Source: Salibaculum griseiflavum (GTDB taxonomy: Bacteria; Pseudomonadota; Alphaproteobacteria; Rhodobacterales; Rhodobacteraceae). Taken from it: a DNA stretch of 64,000 nt. The stretch is taken from assembly GCF_003129565.1 (NCBI RefSeq), contig NZ_QETF01000003.1, positions 1 to 64,000 on the forward strand, in the 5' to 3' direction. Both the position numbers and the translations under genes were made by a program. This document shows positions 62,426-64,000 of this stretch, piece after piece. Numbering within the stretch: the stretch's first letter is position 1; every line of letters begins with the position of its first letter. The notes under the pieces were generated by a model. It was not told where the DNA came from, did not search any database, and was given only the letters and a program-made list of their open reading frames with translations.

Positions 62426-63690
62426 CAGGCCGCGAGCCTTTCGCGCAGGGCCTCCAGCGTCGGGGCCTGTTCCACGGGGCCATAGAGCGCCATCGCGTTG
62501 CCCGCCCGGGTCAGCATGTCCGCCCCGAAATCGCGCACATCGCCCGTGGTGACCGCGTCGATGCGCCGGGTGGTTTCGTCGATACTGGGCACCTTGCCCC
62601 AGATCGAGAGCATCCTTGCCAGCCGTTCCGCGCGGTTCGACGGGCTTTCCAGCCCCATCAGCAAACCGGCCTTCATCTGGGCGCGGGCGCGGGCCACCTC
62701 TTCGGCACTCATGTCCTCGGCCGCCTTCTTCATCTGGTCGATGGTCAGGTTGGCAAGGTCGCCCAGCTGGGCGGCCGACGTTCCGGCATAAACCGTCATC
62801 ATGCCAGTATCCGAATAGGCCCCGGTCTGGGCAAAGATCGTGTAGCACAGGCCCCGGTTCTCACGCAGTTCCTGGAACAGGCGCGAGGACATGCCGCCCC
62901 CCATGGCGATGGCGTAGATCTGCGCGGCATAGATCCGATCGGCACAATAGTCCGGCCCTTCAAAGGCCAGGGTGAAATGGGCCTGCTCCAGCGCCTTGTC
63001 ATGGCGCGCCTCGCCGCCTCCGAACCGGGCCGGCGCGGCGGTGTTGGCCGGGGCGCGCGGGGCAAGATGGCCGAACTGGGCCTCGGCCAGTTTCAGCAAC
63101 TCTTCCGGATCGACCGCACCGGCTGCGGCAAGGATCATCTGTTCCGGGCCATATTGGTCCTGCACGAACCCCGCCAGATCATCGCGGGTAAAGGCATTCA
63201 CCCGTTCGACCGGGCCAAGAATGGTGCGGCCGATGGGCTGATCGGGGTAGGCCTGTTCCTGCAGCCAGTCGAAGATGATGTCGTCGGGCGTGTCCAGCGC
63301 CTGCCCGATCTCTTGCAGGATCACCCCGCGCTCGACCTCGATCTCGCGTTCATCAAAGACCGGGTTCAGCAGGATGTCGGCGATCACGTCCACCGCCAGC
63401 GGCACATCCTGTTCCAGCACACGGGCGTAATAGGCCGTCATCTCGCGGCTGGTATAGGCGTTGATATAGCCGCCCACATCCTCGATGGCTTCCGCGATCT
63501 GCAGCGCGCTGCGCCGCTCGGTGCCCTTGAAAGCCATGTGTTCGAGGAAATGCGCGATGCCGTTCTGTTCGGCGCGTTCATGGCGTCCGCCCGCATTGAC
63601 CCAAACCCCGACCGAGGCGGATTTCAGGCCCGGCATCACCTCGCAGACGACGCGCAAGCCGTTCGACAACGTATGAATCTCGACAGTCAC
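62425..63690 (-). CDS. M16 family zinc peptidase, processing-peptidase-like
   Basis: A 421-residue zinc peptidase of the M16B (PqqL/mitochondrial-processing-peptidase) group. The inverted zinc motif HxxEH is 'AHFLEHMAFKGT' at about residues 45-56. 'VERGVILQEIGQALDTPDDI' supplies the third ligand, and 'AMGGGMSSRLFQELRENRGL' is the substrate-binding Gly/Arg region. The start is GTG at 63690, overlapping the thrC stop (GTGA). The thrC-M16-GNAT order is compact and cotranscribed. Confidence 0.94.
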   Translation of the reverse strand: MTVEIHTLSNGLRVVCEVMPGLKSASVGVWVNAGGRHERAEQNGIAHFLEHMAFKGTERRSALQIAEAIEDVGGYINAYTSREMTAYYARVLEQDVPLAVDVIADILLNPVFDEREIEVERGVILQEIGQALDTPDDIIFDWLQEQAYPDQPIGRTILGPVERVNAFTRDDLAGFVQDQYGPEQMILAAAGAVDPEELLKLAEAQFGHLAPRAPANTAAPARFGGGEARHDKALEQAHFTLAFEGPDYCADRIYAAQIYAIAMGGGMSSRLFQELRENRGLCYTIFAQTGAYSDTGMMTVYAGTSAAQLGDLANLTIDQMKKAAEDMSAEEVARARAQMKAGLLMGLESPSNRAERLARMLSIWGKVPSIDETTRRIDAVTTGDVRDFGADMLTRAGNAMALYGPVEQAPTLEALRERLAA

Positions 63691-64000
63691 TTGGCGCGGC
63701 GCTCCCGGATCAAGGTTTCAAGGGCGTCCAGATCGTTCGCGACGCGGGTCACCCGCTCGGGGCGGTCGAAGAGGTCTGCCATGCGATCCGGCAGCGCCGG
63801 GCGGATGCCGCTGGCCTGCTCCACCGCATCGGGGAACTTTGCCGGATGCGCGGTGGCAAGCGTGATCATGGGGGTCGCGCCCTGATGCTCGTCGGCCACC
63901 TTGACGCCAACCGCGCTGTGCGGGCATAGCAATTCGCCCGACCGGCTGATCTCGGCCTTGATCTGGGCAAGGGTTTCGTCCTCGGAGGCGCGACCGCTAT
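63687..64000 (-). CDS. thrC: Threonine synthase, C-terminal part
   Basis: The last about 104 codons of a gene that enters the window from the right. 'ELLCPHSAVGVKVADEHQ' and 'TLATAHPAKFPDAVEQASGI' are typical of the C-terminus of the long bacterial threonine synthase, which makes threonine from O-phosphohomoserine with PLP. The catalytic lysine and most of the enzyme lie outside the window. Its stop overlaps the M16 peptidase start. Confidence 0.9.
   Translation of the reverse strand, partial: SGRASEDETLAQIKAEISRSGELLCPHSAVGVKVADEHQGATPMITLATAHPAKFPDAVEQASGIRPALPDRMADLFDRPERVTRVANDLDALETLIRERRAK

Overview
The window reads as an alphaproteobacterial chromosome, most likely from the Rhodobacterales (Roseobacter-type). 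The evidence is GC-rich coding sequence, a GcrA cell-cycle regulator, an OxyR/KatG pair, an acetoin-type 2-oxoacid dehydrogenase, EutB/EutC-like genes and PtsP. This is an inference from gene content; there is no rRNA or tRNA gene here to confirm it.

Region 1 (1-5690) is visibly more AT-rich and looks like a horizontally acquired island. It carries a partial gene at the left edge, a winged-helix-like protein, a YecA/UPF0149 protein, a 417-residue protein with weak polymerase-palm-like motifs behind a terminator-containing leader, a small serine recombinase with res-like repeats upstream, a zinc-ribbon/YbjQ protein overlapping a lipoprotein gene, and a small orphan protein. Short direct repeats lie near the composition boundary at about 5.6 kb.

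Region 2 (5.69-13.0 kb) is a complete histidine utilisation locus: hutI-hutH-hutG-hutU leftward, hutF-hutC rightward, with a HutC-type inverted repeat in the shared promoter region. Region 3 (13.1-28.9 kb) is ordinary chromosome: a tyrosine phosphatase, a class III-type sirtuin, a PCu(A)C copper chaperone, rpmB, meaB, hrpB, gnd, a Nudix protein, a phosphate transporter behind a Pho-box-like repeat, an argD-GNAT-argF operon, an ABC-2 permease, gcrA and a UDG-superfamily protein.

Region 4 (28.9-47.9 kb) is a two-armed catabolic locus of unknown substrate. The left arm encodes a ribose-type ABC importer (binding protein, two permeases, a two-domain ATPase), an SDR, a 3-hydroxyisobutyrate-dehydrogenase-like enzyme and a ThuA protein. 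The right arm encodes an unusual regulator (winged helix fused to a family-1 solute-binding-protein domain without signal peptide), a second SDR, an M24 metallohydrolase with one metal ligand changed to Cys, E1 alpha and beta of a 2-oxoacid dehydrogenase, an E2 split over two genes around an aldehyde dehydrogenase, and EutB-like and EutC-like enzymes. Three palindromes with centres 21 and 42 bp apart lie between the arms. The expected logic is import, oxidation or hydrolysis to a 2-oxoacid or aldehyde, then conversion to an acyl-CoA. No E3 gene is present.

Region 5 (47.9-64 kb) is housekeeping: katG/oxyR, a second Nudix protein, DUF1178, apt and mtnP (purine salvage), a flavin reductase-like protein, GNAT proteins, an EcsC-like protein, ptsP, lysC, a GlcD-type FAD oxidase, a secreted metallo-beta-lactamase-fold protein, an M16 peptidase and the 3' end of thrC.
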